Positions 13,726 through 21,864 of a DNA stretch of 26,560 nt are shown one piece after another. The notes under the pieces were generated by a model. That model was not told where the DNA came from. It ran no database searches and saw nothing but the letters and a program-made list of their open reading frames with translations. Each line of letters begins with the position of its first letter. Positions within the stretch are counted from its first letter, which is position 1. Both the position numbers and the translations under genes were made by a program. Origin of the DNA: a virus; the IMG/VR virus record IMGVR_UViG_3300025326_000181, positions 1 through 26,560 of that record. One strand, given 5' to 3'.

Positions 13726-14441
13726 GCATCCGGACCGTCTGGAGTCCGCGCGGCGCGCCGGTCGTACTCCACGTCCGCGACGACTCGTCGGACCTCTCGA
13801 TCGTCTACGCGACCTTCCGGGCCGAGGAGCATGGCGGTTGCGAGGACGAATATGGGCTCGCCGCCTGCCATGTCTCGGGCGTGGCGCTCGACATCGGTGC
13901 CCACGCCGGCTTCGTGACGATGGCGCTGCTGGCCGACAATCCCGACCTTCGGGTCATCGCGGTCGAACCGCTCGACCAGAACCTCGACCTGATGCGCGAG
14001 AACGCGGCTCTCAACGGCTGGGAGGAACGCCTGACGCCCGTGCTCGGGGCCGTGGGGCGGGGCGAGCGGCTGCGGATCGGCTGGGACTTCCGGGGCGAGG
14101 TGGGCGACTTCCGACGGACTAACCGCTTCATCGGCGGCCTGGAGGAGCAACTCGACTTCTCGGACTCGTGGGCCGACGTACCGGCCTACACCCTCTCGGC
14201 CCTGGTCAGGTTGGCCGGCGGCGAAGTCTCGCTCGTCAAGTGGGACTGCGAGGGCTGCGAGTGGGCCGGCCTCGACGACCCGGCCCTCTCCCACGTCGGC
14301 ATCATCGTCGGCGAGTGGCACGGTGACCCGGCGGTGCCGGGCCTCCATGCCCGGCTGGACGCGACGCACACCTTCGAGTCGGCGGATCGTGGCGGCGTGG
14401 GGACGTTCAGCGCCCGGCCAAAGATCATGGTGGCGGCGTGA
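13722..14441 (+). CDS. FkbM-family SAM-dependent methyltransferase
   Basis: A 239-residue protein starting at ATG 13722 in an ATGA overlap. The core Rossmann motif VALDIGAHAGFVTMAL (Asp57) binds SAM, and VIAVEPLDQNLDLMREN is the second strand with an acidic ribose-binding Glu. Further on, SLVKWDCEGCEWAGL (Asp175, Glu177) matches the K-D-EG-E signature of FkbM proteins (usually KIDVEGAE). Family members methylate sugar hydroxyls or related groups, which fits its place between glycosyltransferase genes: it likely caps or trims a glycan by O-methylation. Soluble, no membrane segment. The substrate is inferred from context only. Confidence 0.85.
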   Translation: MSIRTVWSPRGAPVVLHVRDDSSDLSIVYATFRAEEHGGCEDEYGLAACHVSGVALDIGAHAGFVTMALLADNPDLRVIAVEPLDQNLDLMRENAALNGWEERLTPVLGAVGRGERLRIGWDFRGEVGDFRRTNRFIGGLEEQLDFSDSWADVPAYTLSALVRLAGGEVSLVKWDCEGCEWAGLDDPALSHVGIIVGEWHGDPAVPGLHARLDATHTFESADRGGVGTFSARPKIMVAA

Positions 14442-15490
14442 TCCGCATCCTAGCCGACTTCCACCATCACGCACTCTGGGAGTCGCTGCGCCTCGTCTTC
14501 GAGGAACGCTTCGGCTGGGAGCTCTACCGGCCGATCGGCATGGACTGGTTCAGCGAGGGCTACTGGCTGTTTGAGCGCGACTGGCACGGCGACGCCGTGG
14601 CCCGCCAGTACCTCTCTCCCTACGGGGGCGATGCCGACCGCGGCGACTACTCGACCCGACCTGACTCCAAGTATCCCGGCCAGTCTTTCAAGATGGTAAC
14701 CCTCGATCAGTTCCGGGACCAGCGCTGGGACCTCGTGCTCACCACACTCGGCGCGAACGCCGCTGGCTTCGCTCGTCTCGCTCGTGAGAAGGGCGCGCCG
14801 ATCGGTGTCCAGATCGGCAACCAGTGGAACGACCTCGACATGCGCGGCATCGACTTCGTCCTCGCCTCGGCGACGATCCCGACGCCCGCGATCCCGCACG
14901 TCTATTACCACCAGGAGTTCGACCTTGGCATGTTCCGCTACGAGCCGCCGATCGGGTTCGGGCCGGTGGCGTCGTTCCTGAACTGCTTTGCCGAGACGAC
15001 CGAATACCCGCGCTTCCGTGACTTCGCGGCCGCCAGCCCGGACCTCGACTGGCGCTGCTACGGCGCCTACGGGACGGCGGTGCCCGACGAGTACGCGGCC
15101 GGGGACATCGCGGCGGTGCCCGAGATAGCCGACCTCATGCGCGCCTGTTCGGTTGGCTACCACGCCAAATACTGGAGCGATGGCTTCGGCCACGTCATCC
15201 ACAACTGGGCGGCGCTCGGGCGGCCAGTGGTCGGGGCGCGTCGCTACTACGCCGACAAGCTCGCCGGCCCGCTATGGGTCGAAGGCGTCACGAGCTGGGA
15301 CATCGATCACCACTCGCAGGCCGAGACGATCGACTTCCTGCGCGGGCTGCGGTCCGACCCCGAGCGACACGGCCGGATGTGCGAGGCGATGGCCGCCCGC
15401 TTCCGCGAGGTAGTCGACTTCGACGCCGAAGCCGAGTCAATCCGCGCCCTGTGCGAGTGGGCGATGAGCCGGAAGCCGGTGGCGGCATGA
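14438..15490 (+). CDS. Glycosyltransferase-like protein, GT-B
   Basis: A 350-residue protein with GTG start in a GTGA overlap with the methyltransferase. It opens with IRILADFHHHALWESLRLVF, a GT-B-like first strand with an unusual triple His. The middle has VLTTLGANAAGFARLA and GVQIGNQWNDLDMRGIDFVLAS. The C-terminal part has YHAKYWSDGFGHVIHNWA followed by LGRPVVGARRYYADKLAG, the site where GT-B enzymes bind the donor sugar nucleotide. No E-x7-E motif is seen, so it is not a plain GT4 member. It is linked in both directions by 4-base overlaps to the cassette. Function by fold and context; donor and acceptor unknown. Confidence 0.6.
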   Translation: MIRILADFHHHALWESLRLVFEERFGWELYRPIGMDWFSEGYWLFERDWHGDAVARQYLSPYGGDADRGDYSTRPDSKYPGQSFKMVTLDQFRDQRWDLVLTTLGANAAGFARLAREKGAPIGVQIGNQWNDLDMRGIDFVLASATIPTPAIPHVYYHQEFDLGMFRYEPPIGFGPVASFLNCFAETTEYPRFRDFAAASPDLDWRCYGAYGTAVPDEYAAGDIAAVPEIADLMRACSVGYHAKYWSDGFGHVIHNWAALGRPVVGARRYYADKLAGPLWVEGVTSWDIDHHSQAETIDFLRGLRSDPERHGRMCEAMAARFREVVDFDAEAESIRALCEWAMSRKPVAA

Positions 15491-16734
15491 GTCGCATCCA
15501 GTTCTGGGGCGATCTTGCCGGGACGGGCTTCGGGACGGTGACCCAGGACCTCGGCCGGGCGCTGCTCGACGCCGGCCACGACGTCCGCTTCGTCTCGCAG
15601 AACGATCTCGGCGACGACTTGGTAGAGCCGTTCGCCTCGCGGACCTTCCGGGTGACACCCTCGCTCGTCGATGCCGGCGCGGCGGTCGAGTACGGACTCA
15701 ACTCGATGTCCCTGACATCCGAGAGCGTCCTTCAACTGATCCGCGGCAATCTCTGGGAGGACGGCTGGCGCCCAGAAGCGGCGATCGTGCTCGGTGATTT
15801 CGTCAACGTCCGCCGCGTGGTGCTTGGCGATGCCGAGACGGCTGCCGCCTTCGCTTCCCTGCCGACCTACCACTATGTGCCGATCGAGGGAGTCGACCTG
15901 CCGCCAGCGTGGGCGGGCCTGTGGCGGATCGTCCACCCGGTCGCCATGTCCGAGTTCGGGGCCGAGCAGATCGCGACGGTGACAGGCGAGCGGCCGCCAG
16001 TCGTCTATCACGGCGTCGATACCGGGCAGTTCCGGCCCGTCTCGGCCGAACGGCCGCTCTATCTCGGTGAGCGCAAGTTGCGAACGAAAGCCGAGTGCAA
16101 GCGTTTCTTCGGCGGCAACCCGAAGATGCGCTGGGTCCTCCGCACTGACCGCTTCATGCCCCGCAAGCGCTTCGGTTCGTACCTCCGGGCCCTCGCCCCG
16201 GTCCTCGCCGGGCGCCCAGACGTGCTGGTGATGATGCATTGTCGGACGGTCGACGAGGGCGGCAACCTCGGCGATCTCATCTCCAAGTACCCGCCACCGA
16301 TCCGGGCGCGGATGATGGTGACCGGCTTCCACGATCGCATGGGCGGCGCGCCGCGGGACATCCTGACCGCGCTGTATAACGCCGCCGACATCTACGCCTC
16401 CTGCTCAGCTGAGGGTTTCGGTCTGACGATCGCGGAGGCGCTGGCCTGTGGCACGCCGGCGGTCGGAATGGACTACAGCGCGGTGCCCGAGGTCATCGGC
16501 CCGGCTGGTCTACTGGCGCCCGTCAACCGGCTCGACGATAACGAGTACGACCATGCCTGGGCGACGGTCGACGAGCGAGCCTTCGGGGCAGCGGTCGCGA
16601 CGCTGCTCGACAACGAAGTCCAGCGGATTCGGCTCGGCCGGCTCGGGCCCGGTCACGTCCACTCGTCGTTCTCTTGGACCCGGGCCGCCGAGCAGTTCGG
16701 TGGGATCGTCGACCGAAAGGAAGCCGTCGCATGA
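15487..16734 (+). CDS. Glycosyltransferase family 4-like
   Basis: A 415-residue protein with ATG 15487 in an ATGA overlap. The N-terminal domain has FWGDLAGTGFGTVTQDLGRALLDAGHDVRF, with the Gly-rich GTGFG loop. The linker has VVYHGVDTGQFRPV, common where the two GT-B domains meet. The C-terminal domain has RTDRFMPRKRFGSYLRAL and ASCSAEGFGLTIAEALACGTPAVG, with Glu309 and Glu317 forming the E-x7-E motif of retaining GT4 enzymes. This is the best-preserved sugar transferase of the cassette and is likely active. It ends in an ATGA overlap with the connector gene, so the cassette is transcribed with the virion genes. Confidence 0.85.
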   Translation: MSRIQFWGDLAGTGFGTVTQDLGRALLDAGHDVRFVSQNDLGDDLVEPFASRTFRVTPSLVDAGAAVEYGLNSMSLTSESVLQLIRGNLWEDGWRPEAAIVLGDFVNVRRVVLGDAETAAAFASLPTYHYVPIEGVDLPPAWAGLWRIVHPVAMSEFGAEQIATVTGERPPVVYHGVDTGQFRPVSAERPLYLGERKLRTKAECKRFFGGNPKMRWVLRTDRFMPRKRFGSYLRALAPVLAGRPDVLVMMHCRTVDEGGNLGDLISKYPPPIRARMMVTGFHDRMGGAPRDILTALYNAADIYASCSAEGFGLTIAEALACGTPAVGMDYSAVPEVIGPAGLLAPVNRLDDNEYDHAWATVDERAFGAAVATLLDNEVQRIRLGRLGPGHVHSSFSWTRAAEQFGGIVDRKEAVA

Positions 16735-17396
16735 TCGTCACCGCTGCCGCCGTCCGCGAATACATGGCCCTCAGCTCGACGCCTTCGACTTCGCAGTACA
16801 GCGACACGACGCTCGGCTCGAACATCCGGGCCGCACAGGCGACGCTCGAGCGGGCGACAGGCCGGACCTTCGAGGACGTGAGCGCGACCAGGGTATACAG
16901 CACCAATGGCGCGGCGTTCCTGCCCCTCCCGGGACTTCGTTCGGCCTCGGCCGTCACGCTCCAGGGAGCGGCCCTGACCGTCGACTCGACCTACTGGCTG
17001 ATCCCCGACGTGCAGCAGACGGGGGTCTATACTGGCATCCAGTTCCGAGCCTTCGGCACGGCCCGGCAGGGCACGGCGTGGTGGCTGTCCAACCCGGAGT
17101 GGTGGGATCGCAACCTCGACTCGCGGTTCTACCCGGCCAACTACGGCGGCCCGTCCTCCCTCCCGAACGATCTCTCGATCGCCGGATCGTGGGGTTGGAC
17201 CGACAGCGCGATGCCCGAGCCTGCCCGCCATGCTGTCAAGGTCCTAGCGTCGTACTACACGAAACGCCCTGACGCGATCCTGTCGGGCGCGATCACGACG
17301 CCAGACGGCAACTTCGTCAACCTCTCGATCCTCCCGATCGAGGTCCGCGCCTTCATCGACGAGTGGCGCGTCGGGCCGCAGGTGAGCGGGCTGTGA
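16731..17396 (+). CDS. Head-tail connector (gp6-like adaptor)
   Basis: A 221-residue protein, ATG 16731, ATGA overlap. It begins VTAAAVREYMAL, and then SNIRAAQATLERATGRTFEDV, the helix pattern of gp6/gp15-type connectors, followed by a beta insert (VYSTNGAAFLPLPGLRSASAV, YWLIPDVQQTG) and ends with MPEPARHAVKVLASYYTKRPDA, a long helix where family members pack around the portal. The connector ring closes the portal after packaging. Size is larger than the usual 100-110 residues because of the inserted beta part. Order before gp10-like and tail terminator genes supports this. Confidence 0.65.
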   Translation: MIVTAAAVREYMALSSTPSTSQYSDTTLGSNIRAAQATLERATGRTFEDVSATRVYSTNGAAFLPLPGLRSASAVTLQGAALTVDSTYWLIPDVQQTGVYTGIQFRAFGTARQGTAWWLSNPEWWDRNLDSRFYPANYGGPSSLPNDLSIAGSWGWTDSAMPEPARHAVKVLASYYTKRPDAILSGAITTPDGNFVNLSILPIEVRAFIDEWRVGPQVSGL

Positions 17397-17866
17397 GCGC
17401 CTCGTTCCGTCTCGATGGGGCACAGGGCCTCGGCCGGCGCCTGCGGGCGCTCGGCGAAGCACCGCGGGACATCCTGCGTGATGTCGGCGTCCGATCCAAA
17501 ATGGAGGCCAAACTGCTCGTGCCGCGGCGGACCGGCAATCTCGGGCACACGATCCGCATCGGCGCCCACGGTCCCGATTACATCGAGATCCGGGCCGGTG
17601 GCGAGCGCGAGGTCGGCTATGCCGCGGCCGTCGAGTTCGGATCGCGGGCCCGTGTCATCGTGCCGCGGCGCCGAAAGGTCCTCGCCTGGGGTGGTGCCCG
17701 GACGCTCGGCGGTCGGCTCCGCAAGGGTGCCCACGCCGACCACTTCGCCCGCCGCGTCAACCATCCCGGCGCGCGGGCTAGGCCGTATCTCATCCCGGGC
17801 ATCGAGAAGGCGCTGGCACAGGTCGGGCTCGGCGCCCTCGTCGAACGCTGGAACCGGGCCGACTGA
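17393..17866 (+). CDS. HK97 gp10-like neck/tail completion protein
   Basis: A 157-residue protein, GTG 17393 in a GTGA overlap. The pattern PRRTGNLGHTIRI, then YAAAVEFGSRARVIVPRR, and near the end GARARPYLIPGIEKAL is the conserved series (RTG-L, A-VEFG, RPYL) of gp10/minor tail proteins that sit between connector and tail tube. The insert with ARTLGGRLRKGAHADHF is common in this family. It is very basic (many Arg). Function is assembly of the neck. Placement between connector and tail terminator matches well. Confidence 0.75.
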   Translation: MSASFRLDGAQGLGRRLRALGEAPRDILRDVGVRSKMEAKLLVPRRTGNLGHTIRIGAHGPDYIEIRAGGEREVGYAAAVEFGSRARVIVPRRRKVLAWGGARTLGGRLRKGAHADHFARRVNHPGARARPYLIPGIEKALAQVGLGALVERWNRAD

Positions 17867-18327
17867 TGGCGACGACCTTTCGCTCCGACGTTGTGGCGGC
17901 GATCAGGACCGTCCTGCTGGCCCAACAGGCGGCCACGCCGACGCAACTTCGGGCGGTCTACACCGCACGTCCAGGTGCCTTCCCAGAAACACCGTGCGCC
18001 TACATTGGCAACCGCGACGAGATGATCCGCTACGGATCCTCGCTGCGGACGCGGACGATGACCGGCCTGACGGTGGTCATCGTCGACCGACTCATCGATG
18101 CCTCCGAAACGACCGACCGCCTCGACGATCTGGTCGACCTCCTGATTGACCGCTTCACGGCCGCCTATGCCGCCGTGACTGGTGGCGGCTCGCTCGTCCA
18201 GCTCACCTCCATCTCCGATACCGACATAACCCTGACCGGGGAGGCGAACAGCGCGACCTATCGCGGCTGCATCCTCGGCTTCGGCGATCCGGCCAATCCG
18301 ACATTCATCACGGAGGGCCGCACATAA
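17866..18327 (+). CDS. Tail terminator-like protein
   Basis: A 153-residue protein; the ATG at 17866 shares a base with the gp10 stop (TGATG). It shows FRSDVVAAIRTVLLAQQA at the start, a helix packed on a beta sheet made of GLTVVIVDRLIDASETTD and LDDLVDLLIDRF, then SLVQLTSISDTDITL and SATYRGCILGF. The alpha-beta pattern and position just before the tail tube gene suit a tail terminator or completion protein (lambda gpU class). Motifs in this class are weak, so this rests mainly on order and size. A 66-base gap follows. Confidence 0.55.
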   Translation: MATTFRSDVVAAIRTVLLAQQAATPTQLRAVYTARPGAFPETPCAYIGNRDEMIRYGSSLRTRTMTGLTVVIVDRLIDASETTDRLDDLVDLLIDRFTAAYAAVTGGGSLVQLTSISDTDITLTGEANSATYRGCILGFGDPANPTFITEGRT

Positions 18328-18393
18328 GACCTCCGCTCCCGCCGTCCGCAGCTCCAACTCATCGACGTTCGCAGCACCTCGGAGGTACATGTC
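18328..18393 (+). promoter_or_regulatory. Leader with inverted repeat covering the tail-tube ribosome binding site
   Basis: This 66-base gap holds CGGAGGT (18380-18386), a strong ribosome binding site 7 bases before ATG 18394. Its exact complement ACCTCCG (18329-18335) lies at the start of the gap, so the two can pair and hide the site. The loop is long (44 bases), so the structure could be weak. No promoter boxes are clear. This is one of the few real gaps in the late region and is placed before the highly expressed tail tube gene. Confidence 0.45.
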
Positions 18394-19413
18394 ATGCCGA
18401 TCGCGGGCCTCACCAGGCTTCGCTTCAATCAGGTCGCCGAGCAGACGGTCATCGGGACCGCCGTGGCGGCCACCCGCCGCGTCCCGTGGCGCGGCATCCC
18501 GACGTACAACCCCAACCGGACCGACCCCGATGTGGACGTGGGCTCGATCGATCCGGTCATCAGCCCCTATCCCACGGCGGTCGACGTCGATTGGAACCCG
18601 ACGGGGCCGATCACCTTCGACGACCTGCCGATCCGGCTCTCGGCGGGTTTGCTCGGCGGCATCGCGCCGACCGGCGGTGGGACGGCCCGGACATGGGTCT
18701 ACCAGGTCGCCTCCCTGACCGCCGACGACTTCGACTATTTCACCGACGAACAGGGCGACGACACCGAGGCGACCGACGCGATCATCGCCTTTGGCGGCGT
18801 GGCCGACGTGCTGGAGGAGACGCTGCCCGAGGACGGCGGGCCATGGACGATCTCCGACCAGTGGATTTTCGCCGGGGGCACGCTCGGCGCGAATGCGACC
18901 AACGGTCTGACGGTCGACGACTCGCCCGTCTTCGCCTTCGGCACCGACACCGCGATCTACATGGACTCGACGCCGGGCGCGATCGGCGTGACCCAGCTCG
19001 TCGATACCATCCACGGCGCCACGATCCGCGTCTCCAATAACCTTGACCGGAAGCGCTATCAGAACGGGTCGAACACCCGCTTCCAGCTCTCCGGCTACGG
19101 TCGCGGGGCACGCCAGATCGAGCTTGTCCTGACCGTCGCCAAGTCGGCGGCGGCGATCACGGAGGCGGCGACCCTCGACGACTCGCCGGTCCCCAACCGC
19201 TTCTTCAAGGTCAGCACCACCTCGACAGAGCTGGCGCAGGCGGCCACGCCCTACGTCTACGAGCGGCAGGGCGCGTTCCGGCTGTTTGACCGGAGCGACG
19301 GCGAGATCGGTGGCAACGCCACGATCACCCTGACGTACCGGGCGTACTACGATGCGACGCTCGGCTACGCTTATAGGGCCCGCGTCGTCAACCAGCTCAC
19401 GGCCCTGCCATGA
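18394..19413 (+). CDS. Major tail tube protein
   Basis: A 339-residue protein with ATG 18394 after CGGAGGT. Early motifs are RFNQVAEQTVIGTAVAATRRVPWRG and SPYPTAVDVDWNPTGP, then LPIRLSAGLLGGIAPTGGGT, a glycine turn typical of tube proteins. The rest is beta-rich with an alternating pattern (TWVYQVASLTADDFDYFT) and ends VYERQGAFRLFDRSDGEI, NATITLTYRAYYDATLGY. Two beta sheets around an alpha helix is the known tube fold. It is followed by the frameshifted chaperone and the tape measure, the standard order tube-chaperone-tape measure, which supports the call more than any single motif. Length is on the long side and may include a surface domain. Confidence 0.75.
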   Translation: MPIAGLTRLRFNQVAEQTVIGTAVAATRRVPWRGIPTYNPNRTDPDVDVGSIDPVISPYPTAVDVDWNPTGPITFDDLPIRLSAGLLGGIAPTGGGTARTWVYQVASLTADDFDYFTDEQGDDTEATDAIIAFGGVADVLEETLPEDGGPWTISDQWIFAGGTLGANATNGLTVDDSPVFAFGTDTAIYMDSTPGAIGVTQLVDTIHGATIRVSNNLDRKRYQNGSNTRFQLSGYGRGARQIELVLTVAKSAAAITEAATLDDSPVPNRFFKVSTTSTELAQAATPYVYERQGAFRLFDRSDGEIGGNATITLTYRAYYDATLGYAYRARVVNQLTALP

Positions 19414-19883
19414 GCGAGCCCGTAGCGGTGCGCGTCCGGGACTGCGAATGTCCCGGCGCGCCCCACGCGGAGGGGGGCGATCTGGTGTACATCGCCCCTA
19501 CTCCGTCGCTGGCCTGCGGCCTCGAAGCGCAGGCCGACATCATCGAGGCGGCGGGCTCCGGGGCGATGCTCCGGGCCCGTTGGCAGATCACGTTCGTCCG
19601 CCACGGGGCAGTCGGCTGGAACCTGCTGGACGTCGAGGGCGCGGCGATGCCGTTCGACCTCGACGCCCTGCTGGCCGACTACGGCCTCGCGGCGGCCGTG
19701 GCCGAGCGCTGCGACGAACTCTACGGGGACGTGGTGATGCGCCCTTTACTGCGACGACTCGGGAGCATCTCGCCCTCTGGGCCGATGGGCGTCTCGACCT
19801 CTCATCGGAACGGGTCGACGCCCTCGCCGCGCAAGCGATCGTCGCCCGCCACTACGGCGGCTACGGTGCCGTCCGGGCGATGA
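19410..19883 (+). CDS. Tail assembly chaperone, zero-frame product (gpG-like)
   Basis: A 157-residue zero-frame product from ATG 19410 (ATGA overlap with the tail tube gene). Residues 1-113 look like genuine protein (SEPVAVRVRDCECPGAPHAE, AARWQITF-type strands, PFDLDALLADYGLAAAVAER, CDELYGDVVMRPLL). After the slippery site at 19742-19748 the sequence becomes Ser/Pro/Arg-rich (SISPSGPMGVSTSHRNG) and looks like out-of-frame reading. The usual chaperone makes a short form and a longer frameshift form; here the zero-frame tail is about 45 residues long. It should coat the tape measure during tail assembly and not stay in the virion. Confidence 0.75.
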   Translation: MSEPVAVRVRDCECPGAPHAEGGDLVYIAPTPSLACGLEAQADIIEAAGSGAMLRARWQITFVRHGAVGWNLLDVEGAAMPFDLDALLADYGLAAAVAERCDELYGDVVMRPLLRRLGSISPSGPMGVSTSHRNGSTPSPRKRSSPATTAATVPSGR

Positions 19884-20050
19884 GTTTGACCGAGTTCGCC
19901 GCTGCCCGCCAGGTCCTCGTCGAGGAACGGATCGGAACGGCGCTACGTGACGAGCAGCGCGCTGAGGACCGGGCGGCGGCACGGACGAAAGCCGTGCTTC
20001 AGCGGCAGGAGCGAGCGCGGACCCCGAAGGTCCACGGGGAGACGGCCTGA
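19410..20050 (+). CDS. Tail assembly chaperone, -1 frameshift product (gpGT-like)
   Basis: The fusion product is made by a -1 shift at CCCTTTA: 113 residues from ATG 19410, then the -1 frame from 19748 to the stop at 20050, about 213 residues in total. In the -1 frame the reading goes TATTREHLALWADGRL, then AAQAIVARHYGGYGAVRAMS and an Arg/Glu/Ala-rich helix at the end (RDEQRAEDRAAARTKAVLQR). Upstream of the site this frame is Arg/Pro/Gly-rich noise, so the coding signal switches frame exactly at the slippery site. The C-terminal helix is expected to contact the tape measure. Its stop overlaps the tape-measure start by TGATG. Confidence 0.8.
19742..19748 (+). promoter_or_regulatory. Programmed -1 ribosomal frameshift site CCCTTTA
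   Basis: CCCTTTA fits the X XXY YYZ slippery rule in the zero frame (reading cgC CCT TTA). After slipping, the tRNAs pair with CCC TTT and the ribosome continues at 19748 in the -1 frame. Just downstream GCCC (19772-19775) and GGGC (19779-19782) can form a tiny stem with a 3-base loop, and CGCCC (19771-19775) with GGGCG (19787-19791) a second option; either may help pausing. Confidence 0.8.
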
Positions 20051-21864
20051 TGTCCCTGGCCGAGCGCGCCGAGCTCGTCGCCCGGCTCTCGTTGAAGGAC
20101 GACTTCTCAGGTAAGATCCGAGGTGCCTCTGGCGCACTCGGCGGCTTCGAGTCGCGCCTCGGCAGGATCGGCGGCATCGCCAGACAGGGCGTCGGAACCG
20201 CCATCCGCAATCTCGAACGACTAGGCCTCGTCGCGGGCGGCTTGCTCGCCTCGCAGGTCTATGCCGGAGTCCGCTCGCTCGAGGAACTGCAACGGGCGAC
20301 GTATGCCACCGAGGGCGTCATCAAATCGACTGGCGGCGTGGCTGGCGTCACGGCGGAACAGGTCCGCCGACTTGCCGAGCGGCTTGAGGATGTCACGACC
20401 GCGGACGACAAGGTCATCCAATCGGGCGAGAACCTGCTCCTGACATTCACGAACATCGGCAAGGACGTTTTCCCGCTGGCGACGAAGGCGATGGTCGACC
20501 TCGGCATCGCCTTGGCCCAGGGTGACGTCGCCAACGCCGACTTCAAGAACAGCGCCCTCCAGATCGGCAAGGCACTACAGGACCCGGTCCGTGGACTGCT
20601 CGCTCTCCGTCGCTCGGGCGTGTCGTTCACCAAGGATCAGGAAGCGCTTATCAAGAAACTCGTCAAGTCGGGCGATCTCCTTGGTGCTCAGAAGATCATT
20701 CTCGCCGAGCTCGAAAAGGAGTTCGGCAAGGCCGGCGAGGCGGCTGGGCAGGGTTTCGGCGCCGACATGCGGCGCTTTCAGGACGCCGTCGAGGGTGCCC
20801 AACAGGCGCTTGCTACCGGCTTTCTGCCGCTGATCTCGGAGGTGGCGAGGACGCTCCAGACGGAGCTCGCCAAGCCCGAGACGCTGGCGAAGATCCGCGA
20901 GTTCGGCCAGGGACTCGCTGGCGGCTTCCGGGACCTGTTGGACGCGGCCAAGCAGATCCCGTGGGCCTCGATCGGCGACGCCATGAAGCTAGCTGGGGCC
21001 GGGGCCAAGGCGATCTTCGACGCGTTCGTCGGCCTGCCGCCGTGGATCCAGACGGCGGTCATCTCAGGCTGGGGCCTCAATAAGCTGACCGGCGGGGCGC
21101 TCGGCGGGATCGTCGGCGAACTCGGCAAGGGCCTCATCCGCGGCGTGCTGGGGATGAACGCCGGGGTCGTCAACATCAACGCCGGGGTCGTCAACGGGGC
21201 CGGCGGGGCAGCTGGGGCAGCTGGAGCCGCGGGCGGGCTGGCATCGCGCCTGAAGTGGCTCGGTGGCGTAGTCATTTCCGCTGCCGTCCTGACCGAGGCC
21301 CTCGTGTGGGTCCAGGACAACGTCAACATGCCGAAGCTCCAGGAGCAGGCGGGGCGCAACATCACCGGCACCGAGGCGATCATCGCGTCAGGCGATTCGG
21401 CCAAGATCGCTGCCGCTCTTGCGGGTATCCAGAGCAGTGTCGAGAGCCTGAACCCGCTCCAGCGTGCGCTCTACGATCTCAACGCGAACGGCGTGAAGGT
21501 CCACACCGAGGGGTTGGAGGCGGCCCTGTCGGCGGCCCTGATCGCCTCCTCGTCCAAGCGCCAGATCGCGACGGGCGGCGTCGTCTCGGCCGACATGCTG
21601 GAACGCCAGCAGGATGCACTCCGGGAGATCCGCGACGCGAACGATGCGGTCTATGACAAGGTGGAGGCGAACCGACTGACGATCGGGGGAAAGACAGACG
21701 TCCAGACGAGCGCGATCCGGTCCGGCGACTCAGCCATCGTCTCGGCGATTCGCAACCTGCGCCTGTCCAATACGTTCAACCTGACGATCCCGCTGTTCGG
21801 GACCGTCCGCCTCCAGACCGGCACGAGCCTCAGTCGGACCCAGCCGACCCACGACCTGATCTGA
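20050..21864 (+). CDS. Tail tape measure protein
   Basis: A 604-residue protein with ATG 20050 in a TGATG overlap. It starts with ERAELVARLSLKDDFSGKIR, a typical tape-measure opening, followed by Ala/Gly helices and a membrane-like segment near 58-73. LEELQRATYATEGVIKSTG, LTFTNIGKDVFPLATKAM and SGVSFTKDQEALIKKLV resemble the conserved helical domain of these proteins. A second hydrophobic segment is near residue 405-420. It sets tail length and enters the host at infection; at about 0.15 nm per residue the tail would be near 90 nm. It is short compared with many phages. Residues 370-382 contain a duplicated NAGVVN unit. Confidence 0.88.
   Translation: MSLAERAELVARLSLKDDFSGKIRGASGALGGFESRLGRIGGIARQGVGTAIRNLERLGLVAGGLLASQVYAGVRSLEELQRATYATEGVIKSTGGVAGVTAEQVRRLAERLEDVTTADDKVIQSGENLLLTFTNIGKDVFPLATKAMVDLGIALAQGDVANADFKNSALQIGKALQDPVRGLLALRRSGVSFTKDQEALIKKLVKSGDLLGAQKIILAELEKEFGKAGEAAGQGFGADMRRFQDAVEGAQQALATGFLPLISEVARTLQTELAKPETLAKIREFGQGLAGGFRDLLDAAKQIPWASIGDAMKLAGAGAKAIFDAFVGLPPWIQTAVISGWGLNKLTGGALGGIVGELGKGLIRGVLGMNAGVVNINAGVVNGAGGAAGAAGAAGGLASRLKWLGGVVISAAVLTEALVWVQDNVNMPKLQEQAGRNITGTEAIIASGDSAKIAAALAGIQSSVESLNPLQRALYDLNANGVKVHTEGLEAALSAALIASSSKRQIATGGVVSADMLERQQDALREIRDANDAVYDKVEANRLTIGGKTDVQTSAIRSGDSAIVSAIRNLRLSNTFNLTIPLFGTVRLQTGTSLSRTQPTHDLI
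21157..21195 (+). repeat. Exact 18-base direct repeat in the tape measure
   Basis: The 18-base unit aacgccggggtcgtcaac occurs at 21157-21174 and again at 21178-21195, 21 bases apart, in frame. It encodes NAGVVN twice and is followed by a GGAAGAAGAAGG stretch. The exact copy suggests a recent in-frame duplication in a flexible part of the protein, with no effect on reading frame. Confidence 0.85.

Noticed and set aside
17617-19014. Long open frame on the minus strand (465 codons) and other long antisense frames such as 2797-3567 and 15307-16332
   Set aside because: They lie opposite well-supported structural genes, have Arg/Gly/Asp/Pro-biased composition, no fitting ribosome binding sites and no recognisable motif. 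GC-rich DNA readily gives such shadow frames.
19749-19883. Zero-frame tail of the chaperone as a functional domain
   Set aside because: Composition (Ser/Pro/Arg/Thr) and the clear coding signal in the -1 frame over the same bases suggest it is only a by-product of the overlap.
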